A DNA stretch of 64,000 nt, taken from contig NC_092045.1 of NCBI RefSeq assembly GCF_003086295.3, forward strand, positions 23,378,890-23,442,889, in the 5' to 3' direction. The stretch is from Arachis hypogaea. Lineage: Eukaryota > Streptophyta > Magnoliopsida > Fabales > Fabaceae. The notes beneath the pieces are model-generated. The model saw only the letters and a list, made by a program, of their open reading frames with translations, had not been told where the DNA came from and searched no databases. Shown here in pieces: positions 45,201 through 55,253 of the stretch (its first letter is position 1; each line of letters starts with the position of its first letter). A program made the translations under genes and the position numbers.

Positions 45201-47231
45201 CTCAAGCTCTGATTCTAGGCTCTCAGCCATATTGATCTCTTCTACCAGAGAGTCAATAATGTCAGCGCCCATGCAGTCATTTGGTGTGTCTGGATGCTGC
45301 ATGGCTTTTACAGCATTCAACTTGAACTCATCCTCATTGACCCTCAAGGTTACTTCCCCTTTTTGTACATCAATGAGAGTTCGTCCAGTTGCTAGGAAGG
45401 GTCTTCCTAGAATGAGAGTTGCACTCTTGTGCTCCTCCATTTCCAGCACCACAAAGTCAGTTGGAAAGGCAAATGGCCCAACCTTGACAATCATGTCCTC
45501 AATTATGCCTGATGGGTATTTAATGGAGCCATCAGCAAGTTGGAGGCATATCCGGGTTGGTTTGACTTCTCCAGTCAACCCAAGCTTTCTGATAGTGGAT
45601 GCAGGTATTAGATTGATGCTTGCTCCAAGATCACATAGAGCTGTCTTGGTGCAAGCACCTTCTAATGTGCATGGTATCATAAAGCTCCCTGGATCTTGAA
45701 GCTTTTCTGGTAAGCTCTTTAATATGACTGCACTGCATTCTTCAGTGAGAAACACTTTTTCAGTTTCTCTCCAATCCTTCTTATGACTTAAGATTTCTTT
45801 CATGAACTTAGCATAAGAAGGTATTTGCTCAAGTGCCTCTGCAAATGGAATCTTTATTTCAAGAGTCCTTAGATAGTCTGCAAAGCAGGCAAATTGCTTA
45901 TCCTGTTCCGCTTGGCGGAGTTTTTGAGGATAAGGCATCTTGGCTTTATATTCTTCAACCTTAGATGCTGCAGGTTTATTCCTTACAGAAGTGGTTGAAG
46001 AAGCCTTGTTAGAGGGATTACTGTCAGCACTCTCAGGTGTCTGATTCTCCCCAGGCGTCTGAACGCCAGGATTGGGTGGAAATTGGGCGTTTAACGCCAA
46101 CTTTTCCCCCTTTTCTGGCGTTTGAACGCCAGAACTGGGCAAGGAATGGGCGTTTAACGCCAGCTTTCCTTCCCTTTCTGGCGTCTGAACGCCAATGACA
46201 TTCCTCTCTGGGCTCTTACTGTCCTCAGAGGGATTTTGAACAGTGGTTTGGTTGTCCTCTGTCAATTGTTCCTTGTTTGGCTTTTTACTCTTTTGAGCAG
46301 TGTTATTCAGGGTCTTCCCACTCCTCAATTGAACTGCTTGACATTCCTCTGTTATCTGTTTAGATATTTGCTGTTTTGCTTGATTTAACTGCAGTTCTAT
46401 GTTCTTGTTAGCAACTTTAGTCTCATGGAGCATCTCTTTAAAGTCTGCTAACTGTTCTGTCATCAGGAGCAATTGTTGCTTAAGCTCAGTTATCTGTTCT
46501 TGAGGACTAGGGTCAGTGACTACTGCCATGACTTCCTCTTTTGGAGAGAACTCATTGCTAGAGTACAAATATTGGTTTCTAGCAACAGTGTCTATAAGCT
46601 CTTGAGCTTCTTCAATTGTCTTCCTCATGTGTATAGATCCACCAGCTGAGTGGTCTAAAGACATCTGAGCTTTTTCTGTAAGCCCATAGTAGAAAATGTC
46701 TAACTGTACCCATTCTGAAAACATTTCAGAGGGACATTTCCTTAGCATACCTCTATACCTCTCCCAGGCATTATAAAGGGATTCATTATCCTCTTGTTTA
46801 AAGCCTTGGATGTCCAGCCTTAGCTGTGTCATCCTCTTAGGAGGGTAAAAATGATTCAGGAATTTGTCTGACAACTGTTTCCATGTCTTTATGCTTGCTG
46901 TAGGTTGGTTATTCAACCACCTTTTAGCTTGATCTTTTACAGCAAATGGAAACAGTAATAGTCTGTAGACATCCTGATCAACCTCTTTATCATGTACTGT
47001 GTCAGCAATTTGTAAAAACTGTGCCAGAAACTCAGTAGGTTCTTCCTGTGGAAGACCGGAATACTGGCAATTTTGCTGCACTATGATAATGAGTTGAGGA
47101 TTTAACTCAAAGCTGCTTGCTTTGATGGGAGGTGTACAGATGCTACTCCCATATGCAGCTGTAATGGGGTTAGCATATGACCCCAGAGTCCTTTTGGACT
47201 GATTGATCCCACTTAAGTCCATAATGGACAA
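42216..47231 (-). CDS. B gag-pol polyprotein, intact, 1671 aa
   Basis: One open frame for capsid, protease, reverse transcriptase, RNase H and integrase, so gag and pol are fused without a frameshift. ATG at 47231 is possible, but A and C start at the equivalent of 47222 (MDLSG). Domains: gag about 60-230 ([16 protein letters not shown]); linker with GVQTP/LALNA repeats about 345-395; protease about 510-620 ([11 protein letters not shown] near 533); RT about 770-1010 ([19 protein letters not shown] near 953); RNase H about 1090-1210 ([23 protein letters not shown]); integrase with [10 protein letters not shown]...CDSCQR zinc site (about 1309-1355) and D, D, E residues in GIDFMGP (1381), SDGGTHF (1440) and SNRELK (about 1475). 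No CCHC knuckle in gag. No stop is visible, so the element may be active. Confidence 0.95.
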   Translation of the reverse strand: MSIMDLSGINQSKRTLGSYANPITAAYGSSICTPPIKASSFELNPQLIIIVQQNCQYSGLPQEEPTEFLAQFLQIADTVHDKEVDQDVYRLLLFPFAVKDQAKRWLNNQPTASIKTWKQLSDKFLNHFYPPKRMTQLRLDIQGFKQEDNESLYNAWERYRGMLRKCPSEMFSEWVQLDIFYYGLTEKAQMSLDHSAGGSIHMRKTIEEAQELIDTVARNQYLYSSNEFSPKEEVMAVVTDPSPQEQITELKQQLLLMTEQLADFKEMLHETKVANKNIELQLNQAKQQISKQITEECQAVQLRSGKTLNNTAQKSKKPNKEQLTEDNQTTVQNPSEDSKSPERNVIGVQTPEREGKLALNAHSLPSSGVQTPEKGEKLALNAQFPPNPGVQTPGENQTPESADSNPSNKASSTTSVRNKPAASKVEEYKAKMPYPQKLRQAEQDKQFACFADYLRTLEIKIPFAEALEQIPSYAKFMKEILSHKKDWRETEKVFLTEECSAVILKSLPEKLQDPGSFMIPCTLEGACTKTALCDLGASINLIPASTIRKLGLTGEVKPTRICLQLADGSIKYPSGIIEDMIVKVGPFAFPTDFVVLEMEEHKSATLILGRPFLATGRTLIDVQKGEVTLRVNEDEFKLNAVKAMQHPDTPNDCMGADIIDSLVEEINMAESLESELEDIFKDAQPDQEELEEAKEFSKIPQEEDKPPKPELKPLPPSLKYAFLGESDTFPVIISSALNPQEEEALIQVLRTHKTALGWSISDLKGISPARCMHKILLEDNAKPVVQPQRRLNPAMKEVVQKEVTKLLEAGIIYPISDSPWVSPVQVVPKKGGMTVVHNEKNELVPTRTVTGWRMCIDYRRLNTATRKDHFPLPFIDQMLERLAGHDYYCFLDGYSGYNQIAVDPQDQEKIAFTCPSGVFAYRRMPFGLCNAPATFQRCMLSIFSDMVEKFLEVFMDDFSVYGDSFSSCLNHLALVLKRCQETNLVLNWEKCHFMVSEGIVLGHKISSKGIEVDKAKVEVIEKLPPPANVKAIRSFLGHAGFYRRFIKDFSKIAKPLSNLLAADTPFVFDTQCLQAFETLKAKLVTAPVISAPDWTLPFELMCDASDHAIGAVLGQRHNKLLHVIYYASRVLNDAQKNYTTTEKELLAVVYAIDKFRSYLVGSKVVVYTDHAALKYLLTKQDSKPRLIRWVLLLQEFDIEIRDRKGTENQVADHLSRIEPVAGASLPSTEISETFPDEQLFAIQEAPWFADIANFKAVRFIPKEYSYVQRKKLISDAKYYLWDEPYLFKRCADGVIRRCVPREEAQRILWHCHGSQYGGHFGSERTATKVLQCGFYWPTLYKDSREFVRNCDSCQRAGNLPHGYAMPQQGILEIELFDVWGIDFMGPFPPSYSNTYILVAVDYVSKWVEAIATPTNDTKTVLKFLQKNIFSRFGVPRVLISDGGTHFCNKQLHLAMVRYGISHKVATPYHPQTNGQAEVSNRELKRILERTVMARRKDWAKSLDDALWAYRTAFKTPIGTSPYQLVYGKACHLPVELEHKAYWATRFLNMDAQLAGEKRLLQLNELEEFRLNAFENAKIYKEKAKKWHDKKLSTRVFEPGQKVLLFNSRLRLFPGKLKSRWRGPYVITGVSPYGYVELQDIDSDKKFIVNGQRIKHYLEGNFEQECSKLRLE
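46054..46193 (-). repeat. Palindromic words in the B gag-protease linker
   Basis: Half sites start at 46054, 46086, 46117, 46149 and 46180: steps 32, 31, 32, 31, the same frame-keeping pattern as in A. Confidence 0.9.
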
Positions 47232-47757
47232 AAGGGAAATGATAATGATTGCAAAGAGATAAATTTTGTTTTTTTTTTTGAATAAACAAAAAAATAAAAT
47301 AAAACAAAATAAAATTAAAATTAAAATTCGAAAATCAAAAAGAAAATAAAATCAAAGCAAATTGAAAACTGAATCAATTAGTTAATTAAAAAGATTTTGA
47401 AAACAGCAATTAGAAAGATATGATTGAAAAATTTTTATGAAAAAGATTTGATTTTGAAAAAGAGGAGAGAGAAAAACACAAAAAGACACCAAACTTAAAA
47501 TTTTAGAAAATCAAACTCAAAATTTTCGAAAATTTTTAAGGGAAAAACACAAAGAGGACACCAAACTTAGAATTTTTATGAATCAAAAAGGGACTAGGAA
47601 CATGCAAAATCGAAAATTAAAAGAAAAACAAAAGCATGCAACTGACACCAAACTTAGAATATGAAACTAGACTCAACTAAAAGACTCTAAACCAACAAAA
47701 ATAAAACAGTCCTAATCTAAGCAACAAGATAAGCCGTCAGTTGTCCAAACTCAACAA
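47232..47757 (-). other. Leader of B
   Basis: AT-rich leader with three element-sense AAGTTTGGTGT words at 47486-47496, 47558-47568 and 47645-47655. No gene. Confidence 0.6.
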
Positions 47758-47775
47758 TCCCCGGCAACGACGCCA
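47758..47775 (-). other. Primer binding site of B (tRNA-Asp)
   Basis: Element sense TGGCGTCGTTGCCGGGGA, one mismatch to the tRNA-Asp complement. Confidence 0.85.
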
Positions 47776-47781
47776 AAAACT

Positions 47782-49302
47782 TGGTGCACGAAATTGCAAT
47801 CACACTTTTGCAATCCCGCACAACTAACCAGCAAGTGTACTGGGTCGTCCAAGTAATACCTTGCGTGAGCAAGGGTCGATCCCACAGATATTGTCGGCTT
47901 GAAGCAAGCTATGGTTATCTTGTAAATCTTAGTCAGGATATCAGAAATTATCAGGATTGATTGTGAAAAGCAAAAGAACATGAAATGATTACTTGTTTTT
48001 CAGTAATGGAGAATAGGTTGAGGTTTGGAGATGCTCCATCTTCTGAATCTCTGCTTTCCTACTGTCTTCTTCTTCAAACACGCAAGTCTCCTTCCATGGC
48101 AAGCTGTATGCAGGGTTTCACCGTTGTCAATGGCTACCTCCCATCCTCTCAGTGAAAGCGATTGCATATGCTCTGTCACAGCATAGCGGAATTCATCTGT
48201 CGGTTCTCAATCAGGCCGGAATAGAATCCAGTGATTCTTTTGCGTCTGTCACTAACGCCCCGCCTTCAGAAGTTTGAAGCACGTCACAGTCATTCAGTCA
48301 TTGAATCCTACTCAGAATACCACAGACAAGGTTTAGACCTTCCGGATTCTCTTGAATGCCGCCATCAGTCTAGCTTATACCACGAAGATTCCGATTAAAG
48401 AACCCAAGAGATAACTACTTAATCTAAGGTAGAACGGAGGTGGTTGTCAAGCACACGTTCATAGTTGAGAATGATGATGATTGTCACGGATCATCACATT
48501 CATCCGGATTAAGAACAAGTATTATCTTAGAATGGAAGCAAGCATGATTGAATGAGAAACAGTAGTAATTGCGTTAATCCATCAAGACACAGCAGAGCTC
48601 CTCACCCCCAACCATGGGGTTTAGAGACTCATGCTGTGGAAGAAAACGTGTAAAAGTGTCATAAGGTCATCCGGTCTGATACAATGTCAAAAGATCCTAT
48701 TAATAGTAAACTAGTACCCTAGGGTATACAGAAATGAGTAAATGACGTAAAAATCCACTTCTGGGTCCACTTGGTGTGTGCTTGGGCTGAGCAATGAAGC
48801 ATTTTCGTGTAGAGACCTTTTTTGGAGTTAAACGCCAGTTCTCCTGCCAGTTTGGGCGTTTAACTCCAAATTTTATGCCAGTTCCGGCGTTTAACGCTGG
48901 AATTTCTAAGGCTGTTTTGCCACGCCGGTTTGGGCCATCAAATCTTGGGCAAAGTATGGACTATCATATATTGCTGGAAAGCCCAGGATGTCTACTTTCC
49001 AATGCCGTTGAGAGCGCGCCAATTGGGCTTCTGTAGCTCCAGAAAATCCACCTCGAGTGCAGGGAGGTCAGAATCCAACAGCATCTGCAGTCCTTTTTGG
49101 TCTCGGAATCAGATTTTTGCTCAGAACCCTCAATTTCAGCCAGAAAATACCTGAAATTACAGAAAAACACACAAACTCATAGTAAAGTCCAGAAAAGTGA
49201 ATTTTAGCTAAAAACTAATAAAAATATACTAAAAACTAACTAGATTATACTAAAAACATACTAAAAACAATGCCAAAAAGCATACAAATTATCCGCTCAT
49301 CA
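47782..49302 (-). mobile_element. Element B 5' LTR
   Basis: Nearly identical to 37916-39436 and the same length. Differences are mostly transitions (for example near 47887, 48571 and 48716). Confidence 0.94.
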
Positions 49303-50530
49303 GTACAGCAGAGTGCAAAGAAAGAAATTAATTTCAGATGCCAAGTACTACCTATGGGATGAGACATATCTCTTTAAGAGATGTGCAGACGGAATGATCC
49401 GCAGATGTGTACCCAGAGAAGAAGCACAAAGGATCCTATGGCACTGCCATGGATCACAGTATGGAGGACATTTTGGAAGTGAGCGAACAGCCACTAAAGT
49501 CCTCCAATGTGGCTTCTACTGGCCTACTCTCTATAGAGATGCCCGAGAGTTTGTGCGTAACTGTGACAGTTGCCAAAGAGCTGGTAACTTGCCTCACGGA
49601 TATGCCATGCCTCAACAAGGGATAATAGAGATTGAATTGTTTGATGTATGGGGAATTGACTTCATGGGTCCATTCCCACCATCATACTAAAACACTTACA
49701 TTCTGGTGGCAGTGGACTATGTATCTAAGTGGGTAGAAGCAATTGCTACACCCACTAATGATACTAAGACCGTGCTGAAATTCCTCCAGAAACATATCTT
49801 CAGCAGGTTTGGTGTTCCCAGAGTACTAATTAGTGATGGGGGCACTCATTTCTGCAATAAACAGCTATACTCTGCTATGGTCAAATATGGAATTAGCCAC
49901 AAAGTGGCAACTCCGTATCATCCACAGACAAATGGGCAAGCTGAAGTCTCTAACAGAGAGCTAAAAAGAATCCTAGAATGGACTGTGATAGCCCGAAGAA
50001 AGGATTGGGCAAAGAGTTTGGATGATGCTCTGTGGGCATACAGAACAGCATTCAAGACTCCTATAGAAACCTCTCCATACCAACTGGTGTATGGGAAGGC
50101 CTGTCATCTGCCCGTGGAACTGGAACATAAAGCCTACTGGGCAACCAGGTTCCTAAACATGGATGCTCAGTTAGCTGGAGAAAAAAGATTGCTCCAACTA
50201 AATGAGCTAGAGGAGTTCAGACTCAATGCCTTTGAAAATGCAAAAATTTATAAGGAAAAGGCAAAGAAGTGGCATGACAAGAAGTTGTCATCCAGAGTCT
50301 TTGAGCCAGGACAAAAAGTTCTGCTATTCAACTCTAGGCTCAGATTGTTCCCAGGAAAGCTTAAATCTCGTTGGAGGGGTCCGTATGTGAATACAGGAGT
50401 ATCACCATATGGATATGTTGAGCTCCAGGATGCTGAGTCTGACAAAAAGTTCATTGTTAATGGACAGAGGATCAAGCATTATCTTGAAAACAATTTTGAG
50501 CAAGAATGCTCAAAACTGAGACTTGAGTGA
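49303..50530 (+). pseudogene. A gag-pol, second part (integrase)
   Basis: It continues in the frame of 34132-37915 once B and one GTACA are discounted. Zinc site: [10 protein letters not shown] and CDSCQRAGN. Core: [12 protein letters not shown], then a TAA stop at 49688-49690 (TCA in B), then ISDGGTHF and [13 protein letters not shown]. The C-terminal part ([19 protein letters not shown]) is intact to the stop at 50530. The stop separates the first catalytic aspartate from the rest. Confidence 0.9.
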
Positions 50531-50571
50531 TTCTCAGTGAAGGTCCAGCTAAAGACAGTAAAGAAGCCCTT

Positions 50572-50589
50572 GCTGGGAGGCAACCCAGT
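50572..50589 (+). promoter_or_regulatory. Post-pol hairpin of A
   Basis: GCTGGG-AGGCAA-CCCAGT, about 40 bp after the integrase stop and after AAAGAAGCCCTT. Confidence 0.65.
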
Positions 50590-50727
50590 CATTAGCAGGT
50601 TATATGTTTTGTTTCTACAAGGGCAAGTATCAAAAATGAAGGAATTCACAGAGTTACAGAAGGATTCAGTGCAAAAAGCAGAGAAAAAGAGCTTACTGCC
50701 GAAAAAATGCCAGTAAGGGGTACTTTG

Positions 50728-50997
50728 GGCGTTAAACGCCAGAATGGGCACCATTCTGGGCGTTTAACGCCAGTAAAGGTGCCATTTTGGGCATTAAATG
50801 CCAGAATGGGCACCATTCTGGGCGTTTAACGCCAGGTGTGCAGCATCCTGGGCGTTTAGCAAAACGCCCAGTGACAAAGGGAATTCTGGCGTTTAACGCC
50901 AGCCAGGGCACCTGGCTGGGCGTTAAACGCCCACAATGGCTAGCAAATGGGTGTTAAACGCCAGAATGGATGCCATTCTGGGCGTTTAACGCCAGAA
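50728..50997 (+). repeat. Palindrome array of A, 31-bp period
   Basis: Units start at 50728, 50759, 50790, 50821, 50851, 50888, 50919, 50950 and 50981. Steps are 31, 31, 31, 30, 37, 31, 31, 31. The unit at 50851 is the enlarged form GGGCGTTTAGCAAAACGCCC. Several units sit in wider dyads (CCATTCTGG...CCAGAATGG). Confidence 0.93.
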
Positions 50998-51005
50998 AGG
51001 TGGGG

Positions 51006-51323
51006 GACTGAGATTTTGCTTTCCGATCAAATTTTTTTCAAACTTTCCTTTTTTGACCCATACTTTTCTACATAAACACATTTCAACCTTTCATCATTCA
51101 CCTTCAAATCTTCAAAAATCAAAATCATTCTTCAAATCTCTCTCAAATCAATCCCAAATCTTGTTCAAAAACACCACCCTTCTCTCAAATTCTCTCCATA
51201 TCTTCTCAAATCTCCTTCCAATTTTTCGAAATCTCTCCCCCCCTTATAAAAACACGTTCGGCCTCCTTATTCCCCCACACCATTCGAAATTGCTCTTCTC
51301 TTCTCTCTCTCTTCTTTCCTTTC
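51006..51323 (+). other. Spacer of A before the third ORF
   Basis: Pyrimidine-rich noncoding DNA (TTCAAATCT, CTCTCTC words). No gene. Confidence 0.5.
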
Positions 51324-51360
51324 TTTTGCTTGAGGACAAGAAAACCTCTAAGTTTGGTGT
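51324..51360 (+). promoter_or_regulatory. Hairpin plus AAGTTTGGTGT module before the third ORF of A
   Basis: TTTTGCTTG-AGGA-CAAGAAAA has one mismatch in the stem; AAGTTTGGTGT follows at 51350-51360. Confidence 0.6.
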
Positions 51361-51398
51361 GCTTTTCCGTGATCACTAAGCCAAGATTCATCAAGATC

Positions 51399-52510
51399 AT
51401 GGCTCCTAAGGGAAAACAAACCAATTTAAGAGGAAAGAAAGAGAATAATCCAAAGAATCTTTGGAATCAAGAGAAGTTCTTAACCAAAGAACATGAAGAC
51501 CATTATCACAAAATAATGGGTCTGAGGTCAGTGATCCCGGAAGTTAAATTTGATCTGAAAGAAGATGAATATCCGGGGATCCAAGAGCAAATTCGAAACA
51601 GAGGATGGGAAGTTCTAACCAATCCTGAGATAAAGGTTGGAAGAAATATGGTTCAGGAATTCTACTCAAATCTGTGGCTGACAGATAAGCAGAGAATGAC
51701 TGGAACTGCTTTCCATACTTACAGAACCATGGTCAGAGGGAAAGTTATCTACTTCCATCTGGACAAAATAAGAGAAATCTTCAAATTGTCTCAACTGCAA
51801 GATGATCGTGAATCCTTTAATAGGAGAATGGTGAGAGCAGATAAAGGGTTGGATCAAGTTCTAGAGGACATATGCCTCCCTGGAACTAAGTGGATAACCA
51901 ATTCAAAGGGTGTCCCAAACCAACTCAAGAGGGGAGACCTCAAACCAATTGCAAGAGGTTGGCTAGACTTTATTGGGCATTCCATATTGCCCACTAGCAA
52001 CCGTTCTGAGGTCACTATCAAGAGAGCAGTGATGATTCATTGCATTATGCTTGGAAAAGAAGTGGAGGTTCATCATCTGATTGCTTGTGAGATCTACACA
52101 ATTGCAAATAAGAATTCCACTAAAGCCAAACTGGCTTACCCAAGCTTGATCTCCTTGCTCTGTAAAGAGGCTGGGGTAAAGATGGGAGTAGATGAATTCA
52201 TACCCATTGAACATCCAATCACCAAGAAGTCAATGGAAGGACAAATGCAAGACAACTCTATCAAAAGGAGGGCGCAGGAGTTCCTCCCTGAATTTCCTGA
52301 AATTGGCTACTGGCCAGCCTAGAAGCATCTATCACCAAGTTGCAAGAAACTATGGAGCAACTTAAGGAAGAACAGCAGAATCAGAACTGCATGCTCTGCA
52401 AATTGCTGAAGGAACAAGAGAAGCAGGGGCGTGAACTTCAAGAACTGAAACGCCAAAAATTCTCCCCTCAATTTGAGGGAGCATCCACTTCTCAAAATCA
52501 AGGTTGTTGA
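51399..52510 (+). pseudogene. A third ORF, frameshifted before its coiled-coil tail
   Basis: It starts MAPKGKQTNLRGKKEN at 51399 and is open for about 307 codons through the conserved body (GRNMVQEFYSNLW, FNRRMVRADKGLDQVLED, LKPIARGWLDFIGHSILPTSNRSEVTIKRAV). At about 52312-52320 a one-base loss relative to C gives a TAG. The other frame continues as a coiled-coil-like tail (LKEEQQNQNCMLCKLLKEQEK) to a stop at 52508-52510. The protein may still be made without its tail, as in B. Confidence 0.8.
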
Positions 52511-53405
52511 GTCCTAACTCTGTGAAAACCTCTATCATTAGGAGCCTATTTAAATTTTTGTTTTCTATTTTTTAGTCTCATCTTATATCTATTTTTGAGT
52601 CTTGTTCTTAATTCATAATTAATAAAATTTAAAATTCATGTCTTAAAGCTATGAATGTCCTATGAATCCATCACCTCTCTTAAATGAAAAATACTTTAAT
52701 CACAAAAGAACAAGAAGTACAGGATTTTGAATTTATCCTTGAAACTAGTTGAATTAGTTTGATGTGGTGACAATACTTTTTGTTTTCCGAATGAATGCTT
52801 GAACAGTGCATATGTCTTTTGATTTTGTTGTCTTGAGAATGTTAAAATTGTTGGCTCTTGAAAGAATGAGGGAAAAAGAGAACTGTTATTGAGGATCTGA
52901 AAAATCATCAAATTGATTCTTGAAGCAAGAAAAAGCAGTGATTCAAAAAAAACGAAAAAAAGAGAGAGAAGAAATAGAAGAAAAAGAAAGAAATAAAGTT
53001 GTGATCCAAGGCAAAAAGAGTGTGCTTAAGAACCCTGGACACCTCTAATTGGGGACTCTAGCAAAGCTGGGTCACAATCTGAAAAGGTTCACCCAAGTAT
53101 GTGTCTGTGGCATGTATGTATCCGGTGGTAATACTAGAAGACAGAGTGCTTTGGGCCACAGCCAAGACTCATACACTAGCTATGTTCAAGAATCATTATA
53201 CTTAACTAGGAGAATCAATAACATTATCTGAGTTCTGAGTTCCTATAGATGCCAATCATTCTGGACTTCAAAGGATAAAGTGAGATGCCAAAACTGTTCG
53301 GAAGCAAAAAGCTACTAGTCCCGCTCATCTAATTGGAGCTAAGTTTCCTTGATATTTTGGAGTCTATAGTATATTCTCTTCTTTTTATCCTACTTTTATT
53401 TTCAG
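52511..53405 (+). other. 3' noncoding region of A
   Basis: The all-element conserved stretch is at about 53015-53340. The 150-bp stretch of C and E is missing at about 52998. No gene. Confidence 0.6.
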
Positions 53406-53440
53406 TTGCTTGGGGACAAGCAACAATTTAAGTTTGGTGT
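53406..53440 (+). promoter_or_regulatory. Hairpin plus AAGTTTGGTGT module before the 3' LTR of A
   Basis: TTGCTTG-GGGA-CAAGCAA (53406-53423), then AAGTTTGGTGT (53430-53440), two bases before the LTR at 53443. It occupies the polypurine-tract position. Confidence 0.65.
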
Positions 53441-53442
53441 TG

Positions 53443-54964
53443 TGATGAGCGGATAATTTATACGCTTTTTGGCATTGTTTTTAGTGTGTTTTTAGTATAT
53501 TTTAATTAGTTTTTAGTATACTTTTAGTAGTTTTTAGTTAAAATTCACTTTTCTGGACTTTACTATGAGTTTGTGTATTTTTCTGTGATTTCAGGTATTT
53601 TCTGGCTGAAATTGAGGGTCCTGAGCAAAAATCTGATTCAGAGGCTAAAAAGGACTGCAGATGCTGTTGGATTCTGACCTCCCTGCACTCGAAGTGGATT
53701 TTCTGGAGCTACAGATGCTCAATTGGCGCGCTCTCAACGGCGTTGGAAAGTAGACATCCTGGGCTTTCCAGCAATGTATAATAGTCTATACTTTGCCCGA
53801 GATTTCATGGCCCAAACCGGCGTTGCAAATCAGCTTCAGAATTCCCAGCGTTTAACGCTGGAACTGGCATAAAAATTGGAGTTAAACGCCCAAACTGGCA
53901 TAAAAGCTGGCGTTTAACTCTAGAAAAAGTCTCTACACATGAAAGCTTCAATGCTCAGCCCAAGCACACACTAAGTGGACCCAGAAGTGGATTTTTACGT
54001 CATTTACTCATTTCTGTATACCCTACGTTACTAGTTCACTATTAATAGGATCTTTTGACATTGTATCTGTACTTCATGACACTTTACACGTTTCTTTGTG
54101 TACCTTCTACGGCATGAGTCTCTAAACCCCATGGTTGGGGGTGAGGAGCTCTGCTGTGTCTTGATGGATTAATGCAATTACTACTGTTTTTCATTCAATC
54201 ATGCTTGCTACCATTCTAAGATATCACTTGTTCTTAAACCTGATGAATGTGATGATCCGTGACACTCATTATCATTCTCAACTATGAACGTGTGCCTGAC
54301 AACCACCTCCGTTCTACCTTAGATTGAGTAGATATCTCTTGGATTCCTTAATCAGAATCTTCGTGGTATAAGCTAGAATTGATGGCGGCATTCAAGAGAA
54401 TCTGGAAGGTCTAAACCTTGTCTGTGGTATTCTGAGTAGGATTCAATGATTGAATGACTGTGACGAGTTTCAAACTCCTGAGGGCTGGGCGTTAGTGACA
54501 GACGCAAAAGAATCACTGGATTCTATTCCAACCTGATTGAGAACCGACAGATGGATAGTCGTGCCGTGACAGGGTGCGTTGAACATTTCCACTGAGAGGA
54601 TGGGAGGTAGCCACTGACAACGGTGAAACCCTTGCATACAGCTTGCCATGGAAGGAGCCTTGCGTGCTTGAAGAAGAAGACAGTAGGAAAGCAGAGATTC
54701 AGAAGATGGAGCATCTCCAAAACCTCAACCTGTTCCCCATTACTGCAAAAGAAGTACTTATTTCATGTTCTTTTACTTTTCACAATCAACCCTGATAATT
54801 ATTGATATCCTGACTAAGATTTACAAGATAACCATAGCTTGCTTCAAGCCGACAATCTCCGTGGGATCGACCCTTACTCACGTAAGGTATTACTTGGACG
54901 ACCCAGTGCACTTGCTGGTTAGTTGTGCGGGGTTGCAAAAGTGTGATTGCAATTTCGTGCACCA
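53443..54964 (+). mobile_element. Element A 3' LTR
   Basis: Same length as 32050-33571; differences are scattered substitutions. It ends TTTCGTGCACCA and is followed by the duplication GGCCA. Confidence 0.93.
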
Positions 54965-55253
54965 GGCCACAGCCAAGACTCATAAAGTAGCTGTGTTCAA
55001 AAATCAACATACTGAACTAGGAGAATCAATAATACTATCAAAAATTCTGAGTTCCTGTAGATGCCAATCATTCTAAATTTCAGAGGATAAAGTGAGATGC
55101 CAAAACTGTTCAGAAGCAAAAAGCTACTAGCCCCGCTCATCTAATTAAGACTAAGTTTCATTGATATTGTGAGATTCATTGTATATTCTCTTCTTTTTAT
55201 CTTATTTTGTTTTCAGTTGCTTGGGGACAAGCAATAATTTAAGTTTAGTGTTG
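54965..55253 (+). other. 3' noncoding region of E, second part
   Basis: It continues from 32049 and includes the hairpin TTGCTTG-GGGA-CAAGCAA (55217-55234) and the motif variant AAGTTTAGTGT (55241-55251) before the LTR. Confidence 0.65.

Larger units (their letters stand above)
37916..49302 (-). mobile_element. Element B: youngest and potentially autonomous Athila-type element
   Basis: LTRs at 37916-39436 and 47782-49302 are both 1521 bp; I noticed about ten differences by eye. The target duplication GTACA is at 37911-37915 and 49303-49307. Gag-pol is one intact ORF. The third ORF is open but lost its coiled-coil tail. It interrupts the integrase part of A. Confidence 0.95.
32050..54964 (+). 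mobile_element. Element A: full-structure Athila-type element, split by element B
   Basis: LTRs are at 32050-33571 and 53443-54964, both 1522 bp. The target duplication GGCCA is at 32045-32049 and 54965-54969. It has PBS, leader, gag-pol with three stops, palindrome array and third ORF. Without B it is about 11.5 kb. By eye its LTR pair shows about twice the differences of the B pair, which agrees with B being the later insertion. Confidence 0.93.

Noticed and set aside
42216..47231. Element B as an Ogre/Tat element
   Set aside because: RNase H is not duplicated before integrase and the primer is tRNA-Asp with a third ORF after pol, which fits Athila better.
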